From NCBI GenBank assembly GCA_032718865.1, contig JALUTQ010000006.1, positions 203,675 to 267,674 on the forward strand: a stretch of DNA of 64,000 bases. Direction: 5' to 3'. Positions within the stretch are counted from its first letter, which is position 1, and every line of letters starts with the position of its first letter. Shown here in pieces: positions 40,340-52,498 of this stretch. This DNA comes from Tilletia caries (taxonomy: Eukaryota > Basidiomycota > Exobasidiomycetes > Tilletiales > Tilletiaceae). Both the position numbers and the translations under genes were made by a program. The notes under the pieces were generated by a model, which was not told the DNA's origin, did not search any database, and saw only the letters and a list, made by a program, of their open reading frames with translations.

Positions 40340-43289
40340 ATGTACTACTATCACCATATCCCCATGCTTCACACCGGAACCAACACGCATCCTCACAAAC
40401 ATGACGCCCCAAGCAGAGCACCCTCGGTGAGTATAATGCACACACGTTCAAACAGCCATGTTGCGACGGTGCAGCGGCTTGCTACTGTGCTGCAAGCGAG
40501 GAAGGTGACAACCGCAGTTTCGTCCATTGGCGGGTCTATACTCTATAGAATTACTGACAGCCATTGTTCCTTGTTGCACAGAATTACGCGGCTCGAGAAG
40601 ACAGAAGCTGTTCATGCGGCTATGGTGGAGGTCGGTCTATCCTTCTCCGACTTTTTAGAGGAGTTCCTCACCACCAAGGCCAGTAGCTTGCAGCGCATTC
40701 GGTCAATCTGGCTTTCCTACCGCTCCGATCGTCAATACGGACCTCTACGCCTCGTTCAGCTGCTTAGCGAGGCCGTGCGCAGTGCTGGAGACGATGGAGC
40801 AGTCGCGTACGACAAAGGGGTTGCATCTATCCTCTCCGACACCATCGCTGACGAAAAGAACCAGGCCTCCCACGTACCCGGATTTCGATCTTCCGACTTT
40901 CTGAAAGATTCTTCGGCACCGGAAACGAATCAACTTCGATACCTGAGCACGTTGATGGAAGAGCATCTTCCCGTGACGTTATGCGTCGCAGATTGTCTAT
41001 GCGGAACCATCAACCAAGAAGGCCCTGTCTCTGACGGTCAAAAGGAAATCGACGGCCACATGACCGAGGACCCCCCAGTACTGTCAGAATCTCGGCAGGT
41101 GAGCAAGCTGATTAACGTATCATACAGGCACCACTCACCAGTTTCCTGACTGAACAGATGGCTTTTGATTCACAGGCAGCCGTTGTCTGCCTATCACTTG
41201 CTCTGAACCTGCGCAGCGAACGAATGAACAGACTGCAGACGGTCCTTGGTCTGTTTCTCAGGTTCAAACACACGCCCAAACCAATCCACACGATGCTCCA
41301 TCGGCTAGGACTAGCGACTTGCCCGAAAACCAGCTCTCGTCACCTGGTCGAATTCAACAAGATCTCTCTTACCAAAGCCAAGACCATGATGCAGAATCCA
41401 GAACGAGTCCACACCCTCGTTTACGACAACTTCGACATTTATGTTCAAGAGTTGTCCAATCGGGTCACATCAGCAACTCGAGTCGTCAACCTTACCTGTC
41501 GAATGGTGGTCGAGCTTCCAGAGTCGTTTTCCTCCGCAGATATATCCACGTCCATCCTATCCACCGTCAACGCTCCGCGAGATTTGAAGGAATCCGAAGT
41601 TCTGGGTGATGATGCGTATCTGACACGCGCTGCGCATCTGTTCTTGGCCCAAGAGCTGCTCCAATCGAAGCGCGCAGCGAGCGATGCTCAAAGCAAACGT
41701 GTGCGGGACACCATTCGACTCCTGCGGGACTACATTCGAGACCTCCGTGACGCTCACCGCGTAGACGAGCTCTCAGCAGCGCGATGGCAGGTAGCTCCGC
41801 TTCCATTGATAGAGGCGAACGAAGGGAGCCTTGACGGAACTCTGGCTGTGATGGAGGATACTTCAATCATTCTGGGCGTTTACGATGAGGTTGAGATTGC
41901 CGACACTACGGCTGCATCTCAAACGTCTTCCTCCTCACCAAACCAAACCAGGTGGGACATTCGGCGCTCCAGCGTTTTGCCAATGGACGGCGTCTTGCTG
42001 GTCGTTGGAGATTTAAAGACGCACAGGAATGCCGAGGCAGCATTGAAGGGACGTAGCCGGCATACTAAAGCTGAAGACAGGTATGAATTTATACATTCAA
42101 TGTCTGCTCCCTGGCATTTGCACCTTAACTGGGTGTGGGCGATATTCAAAACACACTTCTCGACATCCAAGGTTGGGTATCAAGCGAGCTTAGAGCGTCT
42201 TCGTGACGCGCTCCGTCGAGGCAAGACAGCGCTGCGAGAGGATGAACCGCTGTACAACGAAGCCTGGGCTTTGATCCAGCATACGTTTAGCGGGTGGATC
42301 CGATGCCTGTTTGTTGCACAGCTAGGCAAGCAAAGGAAAGATTTGGCGACATGGACGCCGTCCAACGCTGATGCGGTTCGCGAGCTCGTAGACGCTGTTC
42401 GTAATGCAGCGTTGACGGAACCATCGATACATGCTGCCGAGCTACTTCAAGACGAGGTCGGGGCGAACGCGCGTCGATTCCTACGCGATGCACTTCTGGC
42501 GATAGAGTGGAGCGACGCTTGTCGGACGGGAGACGTTGGGAGGATGCTGATGGCCCAAAGGTTCCTGGCTGTTGCGTTTGCCGGCGTCGGCAAGCACCAG
42601 TACTCGCAGACGTGCCTGGACGAGATCTGGGCCCATAAGGTACTACCGGTCAAAACATGGCGAACCCTGGCCGCCGCCCGCCTCATCAATCGCTTTGGGG
42701 TCCAGAACGGCTTCATCGGCGCCGATCTGTACCAAGAACACTTGAACAAAGAGCTACAGGTCAGTGGGGGGTAAACGACAGAAGAGACCTTTGAGGATGC
42801 GGTCGCTCACCTTTCCTTGTATCTCCGATTTCCATTCAGCGGGTAGATACCAAGCACGGAGCAGCAACGGCGGTTTCGAGACTGCGGGATTGCTTCTCGG
42901 CTATTGCGGAGATTTCGAGATCCCTGAACGATGCCCATCCGGAGCTCTTCGACAAGAACGGACGAAGGCTGAAGGATGACGATGGTCATGTCAAGGATGT
43001 TGAGCGGGTTTGCAATCTGGCTCAGCAAGACGGACTCTTCGACGTACATTCGGGTAGATTGTCAAACGAGACATTGGCCGCACGCGTCAGTCGTAAGCCA
43101 AAACCAAACGCGGCAGGGGTTCCGACTGGGATGGATTTGATCGCCGATCTGCTGCCAACGCAGTGCGGTACCGATGTGCTCGAGAAGGGGTTGAACTACT
43201 TGAGAGCGAAGGGACTTCAACAGTGGAAGAACGCAAGATCAGCATGGTGTCGATACGAGGCCTTGCTGCGAGAGTCACAGAGAACCTAG
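40340..43289 (+). CDS. DUF6589-family protein, candidate transposase
   Basis: Exons 40340-41098, 41158-42759 and 42840-43289 give about 936 residues. The first ATG is used, but 40436 is also possible. The C-terminal two thirds match my recollection of DUF6589, a large basidiomycete family of unknown function: VYDNFDIYVQE (about 343), LLVVGDLKTHRNAEAAL (about 537), WHLHLNWVWAIFKTHF, RFLRDALLAIEWSDACRTGDVGR, KHQYSQTCLDEIW and DLYQEHLNKEL (about 780). Conserved D, D and E at these three places could be an RNase H-like triad, which is inference. The stop at 43289 may not be the true end: an acidic frame (43163-43528, EEEAEAELALVDED) overlaps it and looks coding. It converges with the helicase inside one TIR element. 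Confidence 0.75.
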
Positions 43290-43626
43290 AAACAGATCAG
43301 GAAGAGGGTCTCGTAGTCGCGACTGAGGAGGACGCGGTTGACGTACCTAGACTTCTGGATTCCGAGCCCGACATTCTCAGCGATGACGCCAGACGAGCCC
43401 TAGAAGAGGAACAGATGCATCGGAATTGGTTGCGCAGGGAGGAAGAAGCTGAAGCTGAATTAGCGCTGGTGGACGAGGATATCACAGGGGATGGTGGTGA
43501 AGAAGGATTGATAGTGAGACAGGAGTAATCGTAACTCACCTCTGCGTTTGCGTTGATGTGTAGGTCCGCACAAGGCTGCTGAATGAACGAAGCTCATGCC
43601 TTAGATACCCATCCGTTTCGGGTTAA
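43290..43626. other. Space between convergent transposon genes with an overlapping acidic frame
   Basis: The open frame ending at 43528 is rich in Glu and Asp and differs in phase from the annotated DUF6589 exon. It could be the true C-terminus, reached by an unrecognised intron or a frameshift. No other feature is seen before the helicase stop at 43627. Confidence 0.4.
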
Positions 43627-46569
43627 TCATGCGGCAATGGGAAGGGTGAGGCTGAGCGTAGCCCACTCCAACAGGGCAGGCAGCAACGCAATGGTATGTT
43701 CCTCTGACATGCCGGAAGAATGGCCAAGCAGAGACCGTATGTAAGAGTCGTCGATGCCCTCCTTGAACACGGCACGTGCGAGTAAGCGGGGTGCTCTGTC
43801 GATCAAGCCGCCCATCGTTTCGTCTGGCATCACAGATCGCTCCGTCTTCCACTCACGCACGCCGGAGCGGCTTTTGTATACGTTCCTCCTCCAAACAAAC
43901 AAAGCCCTTCCCAAGCTGCGACAAAGCTCGACAGTATCGGAATGGGCAGGTGGAGCAGTCAGACGGCCCACGGCAGTAGAAACGCCGACATCGATTGGCA
44001 ATCGTTCGACAGTGTTGCTGTCGTGTCACTGGGAGCAGCAAGTGGGATTAGTGCCCTCCATTGTGCCTAGATCCGTGGTATAGCCAGCGTTCGGAATTCT
44101 CCTCCAGTAGAAGGACGACAGTGTGTCTTTGATTGGCCCATCACCGATAGATTCGGTGCTGACTGATGGAGGTGTCGGATTGTGCGGCTCGACAGTCTGA
44201 ATCACAGGTTTGAAATCCAGCCGAAGAAGATCCGTGATTGCGACCCGCAAACATCCCGGAGTAGAAAACCATGTCTTGAGTTGGGTGTCGAGGTTGCTCC
44301 ACTGCTGCTGCAGATGAGGAGTCAGACTGGATGCCGGTGGCGCAGACTCCGGCGACGCTTCGTGCACTCGCCGAGCTTTGTAAAAATTCCGACATCGTTC
44401 GACCCAGTCAGGACACAGCAGGAGCGCCACTGCGCGCGATCCTGGGCCGCGAGCTCCACGTCCGAAGTGCTGGACCAGTCCTCGAAAGTCCTTCGGCAGC
44501 TCCCACTGGATGATCATATCTACGTCGGGTAAATCGATACCCATTCCGAGAGCCTCTGTGGCAAAGACGACTCGTATCGATCCTGAACGTAGGCCGGCCA
44601 TCGTTTTTCGCTTCTCGTATGCGGAGTCCATAGCCGTGAACGAAGCAACCTGGTCCCTCAGCGATTCCGGGAGATGTTGTCGAAGTAGCTCCGCAGCCAT
44701 CGTAGCCTTACTCCGTGAATTGACGTATATGATCGTCTTTGGTAGCACGTTGGACCCATCCCTCGATTGGAGTATCGTAAGCAGATCGTGGAACGATGAA
44801 GCCGCATGCCGAAAAGGCTGAATGTCGTACGTGCACCCGTCTCGTTCTTTACCGACATCCAGCGCAAAGAAGGGAAACCGACCGAACTGTAGTGCTGAGC
44901 AAATTGAAGGCAGGGATGGTCCACTCAGCGTAGCTGACATGGCGAGTAGAGGAACGTTGGCGTTGAGCTTGGCCCGCAATAAACCGAGCTTGCCGAATTC
45001 CGGCCTGAAGGCCGCCCTTCCGGAGCCTGAGGCGATTCCCCAGTCGTACACGAGGTGTGCTTCATCCACGACAACGGCACGCAAGTCTCTGGCCCACATG
45101 CTCTCGCTGACGGCTTTGCCAACCCTGGTATTGTGGAACAGAACCTCGGGCGACAGAAAGACAACTTGCGCGGTGTTGTTCTCGATCTCTTGTATGGGAT
45201 TGAATGCGCGCTCCTTTGACCCTCGGCCATGTATAAGCCTGCGCCGGGGACACTGCAAATGGTTAAAGATCACATCGGTCAACACGTCTGCCCTTAGCCT
45301 TACGCGCTGATTTATCCCGTTCAATGGACTGACCTCTGCACCGAGAGTGTCGGCGTTGAGCGCGACTGCCGATATACCCAGCTCATGCAAGATGTTGGTC
45401 TGGTGAATCATAAAGGTCTTCAGAACATATGTATGCAAGACAGAATGAATCGCGTTTATGTATCCTACCTGCTCCAACTGGATCTCTTTGAGTCCAGTGA
45501 AAACCAAAAAATTGGCCTTGGGAAGACGAAGAAGAAGGGAGGCGAAGACCCAGATCATACTCTTGCCTGATCCCGTCCCCGCAGCAACGACTCCATCCAT
45601 GCCGCCGAGCAAACGATAGACCGCCTCAACCTGCCATGGCTTCGGCTCCAATGGAAAATCACGAGAGCCCATGGCAGCGCGCACCCTCTCAATCAATATG
45701 TGTCTGGGAGGTAGCACATCTCGCTCCTTCCCAGACAGGCGAGGTCGCACTCGAGTTGTATTGGGTCCTGTGTTGTGGAAGGGAAAAAGAAAGGTAACCA
45801 GAAAAAATCTGTAAATGAGTAGCCGGCAACAGTCCACATAATCACACATCGAAAGCAACTCACTTATGCGTTTGCTGGCGCGTGTCTCAATGCCATGTGA
45901 GGCAGACGCGGCGGAAACTGGTTCATTGTGACGGCTGGTGAATGCGGTTGGCGTGGGGGTGTTCAAGGAGAGGGATGCGGCCGTTTGGTCGGTCGGCGAC
46001 GGCTGCGCATTGGGCGAACCCAAAGAACCGTGCCAGAGCGCGCACAAAGCCTCTGCGCCAATCCGTTCTTCATTCGAGATGTGAAGATCACTGTATAAGT
46101 GTGATCAAAGTAGCAAGCATATGTAAATTGTCAGCATTTATGCCCTGAAGTCTGCTCAACTCGAGTCTCAGTCATAAGATGCATCCATGCTCACATTTCC
46201 ATGTCCTCCACTTGATCTGATCCCTGCCGAGCATTGATTGGCCCAACACCGGGCTCCGGCGAAGAAATCCGACGTCTCTGGGCGATGAGAATAAGAGAAA
46301 AGATCACAGTCAGATATTAGCCGCGTGCGATCCAAGCTCTGGCCTCTGACGCTATTCACGGTGCGCACCTTTGAACCACAAGGAGATGATTCATATCCGA
46401 TGTCGAAGCAGGCAGGCGCGACGATTTCGGCAGCGGGAGATGGGCGCTGAGGATTGGCTGATGCTGGATGAGGTACGTTGTCCAAGACCGCGAACGGAAC
46501 GCGACTCGGTCTTGAGCATGGTACAGCATGGCCTGGCATGTCTGAGGGAGAAGTAAAGTGGCGCATCAT
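43627..46569 (-). CDS. RecQ-like DEAH-box helicase (transposon-borne)
   Basis: Exons 46369-46569, 46195-46277, 45864-46090 and 45767 downwards join in phase. Superfamily 2 motifs are in order: AGTGSGKSMIW (Walker A, about residue 235), VVVDEAHLVYDWG (DEAH), MSATLSG, KTIIYVNSRSKATMAAELL, VVFATEALGMGIDLPDVDMIIQWELP and VQHFGRGARG (a QRxGRxGR variant). This is the RecQ/telomere-linked helicase pattern of fungi. After GTNPTCCSQ an in-frame TGA (44026-44028) occurs, yet the same frame stays open and protein-like to 43627. Either a 114-nt intron (44029-43916, GTGACA...CGCAG) removes it in frame, or it is a nonsense change at a probable zinc-binding Cys. The enzyme likely unwinds DNA during movement of the element. 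Confidence 0.78.
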
Positions 46570-47094
46570 GCACGTATCAGTTCCGTATATAGGCCAATGC
46601 AATAGCGCGGGGACGGGAAGCTCACTGGTACTCCAGGGGATGGTGAAAGAATATTGAATCGTACCCGGTAGTCGAGTGGTCGTGCTGGCGTGCAATAGGC
46701 GTGCGGGCTAGAGGATGAAGAGAGGATAGGGAATGGGGAGGCATGAGCACACGACCGCAGAACAATCAGCTTGATATACCGTACAGCAGAAGACGGATGA
46801 TGGAGGAACTCACAGCTGCGCACAAGGTCGTGATCCAGTGTCCAGTGAACAGCAAGCCGTAAGCTGTGGAAGCGCGTTTGCAGCGGGCGCGCCGCGCGAA
46901 TGAGCTGCTTGCATGACGTGCAGGGGATCCGTGCGTCTTGTGGTGTATGGGAATCGAAATGAGACGTTGGAGGGGACAAGTTGGGCCCCCCATTAGTGGG
47001 AGATCCAGCCAAAACTGCCTCGAGTGTCCCCAGACCGTCTCCACGGGATCTGTCCCTCATCACGTGCGAGCGACGGTCTGGTGTGACCAGACTA

Positions 47095-50043
47095 AGGATG
47101 GTACACAAATTCTCGAAAAACCACATGATGGTACGCTCACTATTCCTCAGACTTTTATAGTTTGGGGTTTTAGAAGCGGAATCGTTACGGCCGTAGGCTC
47201 AAAAACAACAGCTGCTTGCAAACATGCTTTTTTTTCAAGGAAGTATCTTCCAAAATTTGCACATTTTCTTTTTGGATCGGCAGCCATTCATTCGCAAATC
47301 GCAGCTCCCAAAAGATGGGGTTCAACGGACGTGTTTTGATCGCTCTGGAGCTTTTTTGTCACCACAGTCCACAGGCTTCCCAGTTTTGCCTCACTAGGCT
47401 TCATTGAATGGGACTCATAAGAGCCTAACAGGGCAAAACACCGCCTTTCCTTGGTTATACATATGATGAGAAAATGAAATGGCATTTCTCCGCGTGGCCA
47501 ACATCCCTCCTCGCAAGCATGCCTTTCCGTGCTCTTACCTGGATGCCATCCACATACACACATATTCACACAAGGTAAATCAACAAGGCCTTAGTCGTTA
47601 CTCGTTAAGGTAATGATGATTGATGTCTGATGAAGTCGCTTTGGTTGCCGTTGTGCTGGATGACCACGTGCTTAACACGTGGCACCAGTATCTTATCTCT
47701 CCCCCCTTTTTTTTTTTTTATATATATCACGATTTTTTATATATATCATGAGAATGGATTGCGGTGTAGTGACTAGTGCGGGGAGGAATACAGTGTGAGG
47801 GGAATACATCGCATCATTCGGTGCTACTTCTAAAGCTCGGGCGCGGAGTGTGAGAGTGAGGCAAGAGAGAGAGAAGTGGGTGGTAGGGGGGGTTCGGAGC
47901 AGGAGGCTAGGGCCGAGGGGTGGGTCATCGTGCTGACGTTTGGAGTTATGAAGTGGAAAGGGTTGTGGGAGGCGCAGCGTTGGGGTGAGATCAGCCGAAG
48001 GGAGTCCAAGAGGTCCTCGCCGAGAAGTTGTCGCGGAAGAGTCAAGAGATGCCCTGGGGGAGCTTGAGTAGGTATTAGGTGGGGAGCGAGGGGTCGAGGG
48101 TCACGACGGCGGAGGGTTGAGTTCTGAAATGAGTGTGAAGGTGCGCGTCCGGGCGGCCGAGGGCCGGAAGAAAAGTTTTGTGAGAAGCGTAGGCAGAGGG
48201 TGAGTTTTCGTCCAAGGCGGATGGCCAGTCCGAGCGTGGATGGGGTCGGCACGGGGTCGGTAAGGCGACTACGGTGCCGGAGCAGAGGGTGATGGTGCGG
48301 TGGGGAGGGCGGATATGGCCAAGGAGGAGCCCTCGATGCGTAGGAGGGAGGATCCCAGGATCCAGCGCGACCGGAAACGGCCGACGGCCACCTCTGATTC
48401 TTGGGGGAGTCTGGACCAGGCAGACGTGAGCGCAGACACCACCGACGCGGTGGTGAAGGACAGGACGTCCATGGTGTCACAATGGTGGAAGTTTGGAGGA
48501 GAGGCACTGGTCTTGGCGTCGCGACCCGCTATGGTGCGAGCCGTGTGGAGGGTGACGAGGACGGCGTTTCGCCACAGCTCGAGTCGGCCGCGGAGGCCAG
48601 GCAGGTGCTGCCATGCTCCGATGATGGTCCGCGGGCCGAAGGAGAGGGGTGTGGAGACCCCCATCGCCTGGAGGAGGGGGAGACAGGCAGACCAGACTCG
48701 TAGGGCCGCGGGGCACACGCAGATGCCGTGCGTCGGGGAGTCCGCCTCAGGGCAGCCGACCGGGTAGTTGCCCTTTCCTTTCTCTTATCTTCCTTTCTCT
48801 TTCTTTTTCTCTCGCATCTCTGCATAGCAACACCTGCCTCCACTTCCCTTCCCTTTTTCCCACGTCACACTTTTCTCTCGCCCTCATCCTTACCCCTCTC
48901 GAGCTCATCCTTGTACCTAGTTCTTTCTCCTGGTCATTCACTCACACTTCACTTTGCACATACTACTAGTAGACGCATCAGTCATCTCTAGCTTAGTATG
49001 GCCGTTTGCGCGCGACTGGTGCTTATTCTGACCACCAGCGGCCTTTCAAAGATCACTGACACTCCCTATTTCTCAACTCTGCTGCGACTCGGACCCTTCC
49101 ATAGCTTCTCCTGTCCATTTTTTCAACGCTGACTGTCTCCTATACTCTGCTCCTCTAGAACGGTAGCAGAGGACTTCTGTTACCGTTCTGATCTCATTCA
49201 GCCCTTTTTGCTTCTGGTGCCCGTCTCCTTTTCAGTTCCCATACCTACAGGACGGTACGGGCGCCTTCAAAACCTCTCACAGCATCTCTGTATACTTATA
49301 CACGATTCCTGCCATTTTTGGTCTCCTTCCAGGCTCTGGTTGCGTTTCGGCGACGTCAGATACCTCCAAATCCTCCGATCAACGGTGAGTACACACTTTC
49401 TTGTTTTTTCTCCGCCCACACCATCCTGACACTCTCTATACATTATTTCCTGACTCCATAGGGTGCTGTGGTGCTCGTGAAGCCTTTCCGGTTTTGCTCT
49501 GACTCTTTAAAGCTCCTAGGCATATGTCATTTCTGTTGCTATCCTGTTCGTCGTAGTACACATCATTTTTGCCTTACCATTCCCCATTCTCTGATCCAAA
49601 TCTCAGTCTGAAAGCTTCTATGAGCTCGCAATGAGCATACCTTTCGAACGTATACATTTTTGTTTTGAAGTTTGAGGTGTTGAAAAGTCAGGTGCGGTTG
49701 ATGCACCAAGAAGTGTCTAGGCATGCACGTCGTGTCATTGTCTGGAAATTGTGAACTCCCACACACGAGTACACGACCAAATGCTACCACTCAGAATTTA
49801 ACATATAACAAAAATGGTATCCGTTTGCTTTAATCATCCCAGAGACCTTTCCTGCCAATTCTCAGCGTGTTCTGGGCAGTATTGGCTCCACAGGGTAAGA
49901 AAAACAGGTCAGAAATCGAGCTGGAATCGATTTCTCACGCGTTGAAAGTCACTCCTTCGCCAATACTGCTCTGACCAGGTTCAAAGTCGGCAGGCGAGGT
50001 CTCTAGGATACTATGAGCAATTGGACACCAATTTTATGTTGTA
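47095..50043. other. No convincing gene; degenerate sequence
   Basis: About 2.9 kb after the helicase element. It includes a small palindrome, CCACGTG-CTTAA-CACGTGG (47665-47685), a poly-T/TATATA stretch (47705-47750), a GC-rich part (47820-48770) and a pyrimidine-rich part (48770-49000). Long minus-strand ORFs in the GC-rich part (47830-48507, 48269-48718) are Pro/Ser-rich and lack any recognised domain or splice structure. This may be decayed transposon DNA. Confidence 0.45.
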
Positions 50044-51759
50044 TTAAGACCTGAAATGGTTTTCGGCCCTCAGCCCCGGTGCTGCAGAATACTTGCGCGA
50101 CTCAGAGGATGGAGGAATTCCGCACAAGTTTTGGGCATCGTATGCATTCCCGCGTCGAGGATACCGTCGAGAACATTGTCCCGGCATCGTCGGAATCTGC
50201 ATGCACGGTTGATTCGCTGTGCACGGGCCGTGAATCATGTGCGTGAGAACGGCTGTGTGCAGTTCCGGTTCTCGGATGGGATCCGGTAGCTCGGCGCAGA
50301 CGGCTCACGGCGGAGTCGATTGCCCTGGCTGAGTTGAGTTTGTCGCGATCCTTGAGGAACAATAGAAAATGGACGTGTGCAGGCCCCGTTTCTGGAATTC
50401 GACCGAGCAGCAGTGAGCAGCGGCCTCACCCGTGACATGTTGCTTGGTGGTGAGGAAGAGAAGGTGGTCGAGTTTGAGCCAAAAGACTCGAGACACCAAG
50501 TCCGGCCTATCGGATGCCGTTTGCCCGGGACACAGCTCGTCTTGAATCTTTCGCCAATGGACATCGGTGGTCATGGTGATAAACAAATCTGGGCGATCTT
50601 ATTCTCGTGAGAGCGCAATCGCGTCGTGGTACCTCGCTTGTCACCACCGCGGTCCCTCGGTGAAGCTTTCCGCAAGGATGGCCCTCTTCCCGACCGGGTT
50701 GAGGTCTCGACCGGTGATCAGTTCATCTTGAAGGCCAGCGTATTCCTCTGCACAGAGTGTGTCTTGATTGTTCCGCTTCCATTGGACCCGGTCCTGCTCG
50801 ATCATGGTCCACGCGTCGACGACGTACTCTTGGAAAAGGTTGTGACCGTGCAGTAAGGTGGAGAACTGGCCGTGATCATGCTAATGGAAAGCGTGGAACA
50901 TTTCCAGCGTCACCTTGTGTGTGCCACCGCGTCCACGACTCTCGGCCACTGTAGCAGATCACAGATGATGGGATATCAGAAGACCTGCTTTCAGAATAGG
51001 AAAAGGGTCATGTAGGGACACATACCTCGAGGCATTGAAAGCGCTGCGCGGGCGACATTCTGGTCGGGATCGAAAATGGCTCGAGGAGTTCCTTTGCCGA
51101 GCGGGATGTATGGATACCATCCAAAGTGGCCGTACGAGATAAGCAGAGGAAATCGTAAGGGAAGGAATGCCGGGTGGAGTTCTGAAACGCATCGAAGAGG
51201 ACCTTCCTTGTAGTAGAAGATCGGGTCTCGTCCGTGGCTTGTATTGTGCACATCGTGCACTATGAGTACTGCAACCTCGGAGGCTGTTGGACGATTGTAT
51301 GTGCGAGGGTCAGTTTCGCCTATACGACCTGGATCGATGATACGAATAGCGGTATCGTTTCCTTCTCGTTCGGCGGCGGAGAGCGTGTCGCTGGCGGAGC
51401 GCAGGAAAGAGGCAAAGGGGCTGCATATGTAGATCTCTTCCTGCACTCGTTGTATCGTCTCGATGTCCATGCTTGACGGCGACTGGAGCCGGTCCGTTGT
51501 CGCAGGGATCCGGTCATTGGTGAATCTTGATGGCGTGGGGTGCGAAAGCAGTAGGCTTCTTGCCGGATTGATACCGACGACTGAGCGTGGCGTGAATCGT
51601 GATTGCTCTCGAGTTGAAGAGGTCGGATGTTAGCGGGCAGGCTATGTCGGTGATGAGGGCGTGATGATGGATGAGGATCGCGGGCACCGGAGACTGGAGA
51701 CTCATCTGGTCACTGGTGTGGTCCAAAGTCGAAGGAGGCGGGGCCGTGTTCACTGGCAT
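50044..51759 (-). pseudogene. Helitron Rep/helicase-like relic with frameshifts
   Basis: Read on minus, several frames carry Helitron_like_N signatures in the correct order. RIIDPGRIGETDPRTYNRP with ASEVAVLIV and SELHPAFLPLRFPLLISYGHFGWYP (51470-51100) come first. MFITMTTDVHWRKIQDELCPGQTASDRPDLVSRVF and VEFQKRGLH (50586-50400) follow, then FLKDRDKL and MIHGPCTANQPCM (50362-50180). The fragments sit in different frames with stops between them, so the gene is broken. The upstream part (51480-51760) may contain the N-terminal region (SPMTGSL resembles the usual H.IGSL block). No helicase half was found in the window, so the element is truncated or decayed. Confidence 0.8.
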
Positions 51760-52099
51760 GTCGGTCGAAAGAATTGGGAAACGCGCAGGAGGCAGTCTGA
51801 AAGCGTGAATGCGTCCCTGCCTGCTTGGATGTGCGATACTGACCGTCTTCCACGATGTCTGCGTGTGCGGTCGTAACGGACGGATGCGCGCACCACCCGT
51901 GATGCGAATAGACTTCGAGAATGAAAGCCAAGGTCAGCATGCTAGAAGAAGTGCTTCTCTGTATGAGAGAGACTCACTCTGTGCTGGGTACCTTGACACT
52001 TGAGTATGAGGTTGGAGCAGTGGGCAGCTTCTCTCCTGGGGCTCTGCGCTGGAGCCATTGATGTGGTTCGGCCAGAAATGCGCTGCCAGATGGGAGGGG

Positions 52100-52260
52100 C
52101 ATCTCAAGTGAGTCGACATCGAGACTGATGAGGCTGGCAATCCACGGGTTCGACGGTCAGTGGGACTCTGGAAGGGAGCTGCATGTGAGAGCAAGAGAAG
52201 GTAGCGAGTACTCACCTTGTGCTTGAAAGCTGATTGCCTGTTAGGCCTGATGGAGCGAGC
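52100..52260 (+). repeat. Dispersed repeat, copy 1 (similar to 54175-54340)
   Basis: GAGTCGACATCGAGACT, TTCGACGGTCAGTGGGACT and ACTCACCTTGTGCTTGAAAG occur in the same order and orientation in both places, with small differences between. The two copies flank a hAT-like MITE. Confidence 0.8.
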
Positions 52261-52431
52261 CATACAGTTGTCACTCGTCCTCGGTGAAGGCACGGCAAAA
52301 ATCGGAGATGTTGCCTCCGCTCAGCCGGAAGTATGCGCCGAATTCGTCGAGAGCCCTTGCGATCTTGATGTTGGTCTCGGTGTCGAAGAAGGCGTTGGCG
52401 AACTGGTTCACCCTCTTCCCAGCGCAATAAG

Positions 52432-52434
<3 letters not shown>

Positions 52435-52496
<62 letters not shown>
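52435..52496. repeat. (GA)n microsatellite
   Basis: About 30 perfect GA dinucleotides in a row. Confidence 0.98.

Positions 52497-52498
<2 letters not shown>

Larger units (their letters stand above)
40253..47094. mobile_element. 6.84-kb TIR transposon with DUF6589 and RecQ-like helicase genes
   Basis: The left end TAGTCTGGTCACACCAGACC is the exact reverse complement of the right end (47075-47094). A second shared block, GGTCTGGGGACACTCGA, lies about 40 bp further in at both ends. A 9-bp direct repeat, AGGATGGTA, flanks it at 40244-40252 and 47095-47103. The outer tip contains its own hairpin, TCTGGT-CAC-ACCAGA. Two genes converge inside: a DUF6589 protein (+) and a DEAH helicase (-). Ends and target duplication match the 521-bp element at 17238. 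The autonomous status is probable but not shown, because the helicase gene has an internal TGA or an unusual intron. Confidence 0.88.

Noticed and set aside
44026..44028. TGA as a selenocysteine codon in the helicase
   Set aside because: No selenocysteine insertion element is visible and fungi of this group are not known to use selenocysteine. A nonsense change or intron is more likely.
46141..46695. A separate 175-residue minus-strand gene upstream of the helicase
   Set aside because: Splice borders inside this ORF join in phase to the helicase frame, so its first part is better read as helicase exon 1 and the rest as intron.
47830..48718. Minus-strand ORFs of 225 and 149 residues in a GC-rich stretch
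   Set aside because: Pro/Ser-rich translations, heavy overlap of several open frames on both strands, no domain and no splice structure. GC-rich shadow ORFs are the simpler reading.
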